Positions 57,260 to 60,000 of a stretch of 60,000 nt of DNA are shown here, in pieces (positions within the stretch are counted from its first letter, which is position 1; each line of letters starts with the position of its first letter). A program made the translations under genes and the position numbers. The stretch lies in the NCBI GenBank assembly GCA_029204225.1, contig CM055094.1, positions 5,658,063-5,718,062 on the forward strand, read 5' to 3'. The notes under the pieces are model-generated. The model ran no database searches, was not told the origin of the DNA, and saw only the letters and a list, made by a program, of their open reading frames with translations. The DNA is from Diphasiastrum complanatum. Lineage: Eukaryota; Streptophyta; Lycopodiopsida; Lycopodiales; Lycopodiaceae.

Positions 57260-59026
57260 CATGATGACTCCCGAGGAAACTCCTATTCCCCAGGAAAAGC
57301 CATAGATGAGCTCGAAGAAGAGGCCATTTGTTTCCAGGCAGAAACGACAGCAATGGACGTAGATGAGGAGTATGAGATGTTTAACACAGACGAATTTGTG
57401 TCTAAAGAGCAGTATGAGAAATTATAGACTGAAGTAACAAATTTAAAACATACTTTACACATCATGCAAACTAAACAGGATGAATCACTTGCTGAACTTA
57501 AAAGTCGGTTTGCTAGCGTAGTACCTCCTACTCCTCTAGCTCCAGTTTTAGCCTCAGTTCCAGATCCAGCTTCAGTTCCCAGTGCATCTCAGTTGCCTGT
57601 ACCTCACACGTCCTACTCATTCAGGAGATACCAGAACAAACCCTAGTATATTTAAAGATTTGGAACCACCAACTTTTAATAAAAAAGACAGAAACATAGA
57701 TATACTTCAGAGCTTCCTTAGCAAATGGAAAAACATACATGCATTGAAACAGACACCCGACCACTTGCAAGCCTTAGAAGCTAGCCTATCCTTGGGTCCC
57801 GTGGCCTACAAGTGGTCGTTGAACCTCCAGGAGACTAGAAACCCACACCCCAGCCATGGAAGGCTTTCGAGAAAGCTTTCCTATGAGAGTTCTTGCCTCT
57901 CAACAAACTTGATAGGGCTTGGGAAGCTTGGGAGAGGTTAGTCATGGACAAGTCCCTTACCCAGTATGTCTCTCACTATAGGGAATCCATTCTTAAGCTT
58001 AAAAATGTAGATGACTATTTGAAAGTCAGGGGCTTTGTCCGTGGGCTCCGAGATGAGTACAAGGTTGAAGTTCAGTGAAACTCGCTTACTACTCTTGAAC
58101 ATGCCATTAAGTTTGCCCAAATCTATGATGATTCAGTGGGCAGACGGAAGGCCAAACAGCCTAGTTTTGAGCAGCCTTCTTAGACAACCTCCCCATTCAA
58201 GAAAAAACTTCTTAAAAGAAAGAAATTTGATAAATCTAATTAGAATGACGGTCCTCACAAACGCCTTGCAGTCATTCAACCTTTAAAAACCGAAGACTAT
58301 GAAAAAGCTAAACAAGAACGGTTGTGTTTTGTCTACATGGGTAAAGATCACACAATCAGACAGTGTCCTAAAGGACCGTTTAATAGAAAGAAAGATAACA
58401 AGCAAGTACACCTAGTTCAGACTATGAGTTTCTCCACTAATTCGGCAGCTACCGAAATAGAGGTGTTCTATGAAGATCTTGAGCATCATTGTCAGTTTTC
58501 CTCTGCTTTGCTAAGGAGACCCTCCAGCTTTGGGCCTCACAACCTAGTACGTATGCATGGGAAGTTTGGCAATCAGACAGTCGGAGTAATGGTGGACGAT
58601 GGGGCAACCCATAACTTCATCAATTACACCCTAGTCAAGAAGCTAAAACTCTCTAAAAAACCTAGTCAGCATAGGTATATAGTTTCTTTGGCTAAGGGTC
58701 AGGATAAGAAAGCGTGGGAAACCATGGTCAGCAGTCTAGGTCTGGAGATTCAGGGTTATCAGGATAACCTGAACTTTGAAATCATGCATCTGGACCGTAC
58801 CGACCTAGTATTATGGAGAGATTGGCTCTACGGCTTGGGCCCCACTCTCCAAAGGAAGTATGAAGATAATACCCTCAGTGTAGTGGGCATTTCCTATCCT
58901 ATCCTCAACCCTAGATCCAAGCATACAAGCATCAAGGAGATGAAGTTAGTTGCCACACGAAGGTTCGTTCCCATGAGAGCGATAACATATTTCATAATCC
59001 AACATGTGCAAATGATTCACATCTAA
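57260..59026 (+). pseudogene. Gypsy gag and protease (family G2)
   Basis: Frame-broken from MMTPEETPIPQEKP (57261). The retrotransposon gag domain is at 57660-58130 (FLSKWKNIHALKQTPDHLQA; LDRAWEAWERLV; KLKNVDDYLKVRGFVRGL). A zinc knuckle with its second Cys replaced by Tyr (CFVYMGKDHTIRQC) is at 58324-58365. The aspartic protease has DDGATHNFI, normally DSGATHNFI, at about 58597, so the catalytic triplet is altered. The long final frame is 58322-59026. RT, RNase H and integrase do not follow; the element ends near 59030. Inactive. Confidence 0.85.
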
Positions 59027-59630
59027 CACTAAGATCCATTAACACTAATCCACAACAATGATAGAAATTTACTCTTGTCTCTCTCCCTTTCTCTCTCACA
59101 AAAGGCATAAGACCAATCAATCCCAATAAGTATCAAATTCAACAAATAGCAAACACAAAGAAAGCATGAGAGTTAGAGGAGGAGAGTTGAAGTGCAAGGA
59201 CATTCCTTATCCATTTCATAAGAGGGCCAACCTGCTTGTATTGAAATGAAGAGAACATGTACAAATGATTCGAAATTACCACTCTATATAGTGGATTTTA
59301 GGGCTTTGGCCTCAAATCCTATTGGCCATTTTCTACCTCCCCAACTATTTAAATTTGAATTTTGGAGGGAACCAACTTGGAAATTGGTGGGCTAATCAAA
59401 TAACTATGTGATCATCGGGTTGGACTTACACGCGTAGGGTGCCAAATTCCTCTCACTTATTAACGGTTAGGGTTGCCTCGATATCCGCAAACCCTTTAAC
59501 AGTATCAAAATGGTGGCGGTCCCACGACACCTCGCGAGATTATTTATTTGGGGCTCTGGTTGGCCTCTCTTCGAACCTTTATTAGGTGATATTGCACCTT
59601 TTCCATGAATTCCAGGCGCTCCGTGCTAAA
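59027..59630. other. unassigned A/T-rich segment
   Basis: CTCTATATAGTGG near 59280 suggests a TATA box, and the segment may be part of an LTR, but no ends were found. No gene seen. Confidence 0.35.
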
Positions 59631-60000
59631 ATCTGTTTTGTGACACCTCCCCTACTTCCACCTCCATAGCAGCAGTTGCTGCTCCCCCTGCTACGGCCTC
59701 CCCTACCTCCATCCCTCTCGCTGCAGATGTGCCCTCCCCTGCTGTCATCCCCCCCACCCCCGCCCTCCCTGCTACAGCAGTGCCACCCCGTACTGTCACC
59801 TCCCCTACACTCCCCTCCCTCGTTGCATCTGAGCCACCCCCTGCTGCCACCTCCCCTACATCCGCCCTCCTTGCTGATTGCATCTCCCTCCCCCTCGTTT
59901 TTCTCGATACTGGTATCAATATTGGCACCACCTCAACCCTACCTGCAGTTCTGGATCCCATTCTTCCTACTCCGCCCATCGCTAGCTCACAACCTACAGC
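59631..60000. repeat. Pro/Ala/Ser/Thr-coding minisatellite, open to the window end
   Basis: Degenerate units of about 60 bp around GCCACCTCCCCTACTTCC and CCCTGCTG. The plus strand has an open frame without ATG from 59631 to the edge (TSPTS..., APPATASPTS...); the minus strand is also open from 59979 to 59626. Neither is assignable. It may be the linker of a transposon protein that continues beyond the window. Confidence 0.55.

Overview
This is a transposon-dense stretch of nuclear DNA from a land plant with a large genome. Two host genes are recognisable, and both are plant-like. A minus-strand first exon of a Notchless/NLE1-type ribosome-biogenesis gene lies at 1419-1571. The first three coding exons of a MOB1 kinase-activator gene lie on the plus strand at 17950-17972, 19780-19828 and 32526-32634. 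The MOB1 exons join in phase across GT-AG introns of 1.8 kb and 12.7 kb, and no further exon was recognised in the last 27 kb. Very long TE-filled introns, many GA/CT microsatellites and a mixture of L1-type and non-L1-looking LINEs suggest a fern, lycophyte or gymnosperm rather than a compact angiosperm genome; this is inference.

Layout. 0-17 kb: NLE exon and promoter, an LTR-flanked small element (3135-4809), a Gypsy RT scrap, a broken L1-type LINE (7.7-10.16 kb) ending at a 130-bp GA tract, a T-rich low-complexity tract (10.7-11.86 kb), a lone LTR (13.93-14.45 kb) and an internally deleted Copia (15.09-16.54 kb). 17.5-32.6 kb: MOB1 exons 1-3. Intron 1 holds a long inverted repeat. Intron 2 holds two Gypsy chromovirus copies with three LTRs, a deleted Copia with LTRs and primer-binding site, and a minus-strand LINE with ORF1 and RT.

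35.1-38.6 kb: a cluster of small DNA transposons whose ends are built from GGTACC/GGATCC palindromes and abut (TA)n tracts, with a TTA-flanked MITE nested inside one of them. 38.9-40.15 kb: a CpG-rich tandem repeat with a conserved open frame. 40.5-44.5 kb: an AT-hook ORF, a Gypsy gag scrap and a second copy of the 15-kb Copia family on the minus strand. 44.9-52.5 kb: two hAT transposase genes (DUF659 plus hAT C-terminal domain). The first has five canonical introns and few defects. The second is frameshifted, and an inverted copy of part of its DUF659 region lies beside it. 52.5-60 kb: degenerate Gypsy chromovirus material (integrase, chromodomain, LTR, then gag and protease) and a Pro/Ala/Ser-rich repeat running off the window.

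Most coding signal is decayed transposon. The best candidates for something undescribed are the palindrome-ended transposon family with its small helical ORF, the open-frame satellite, and the inverted hAT duplication.
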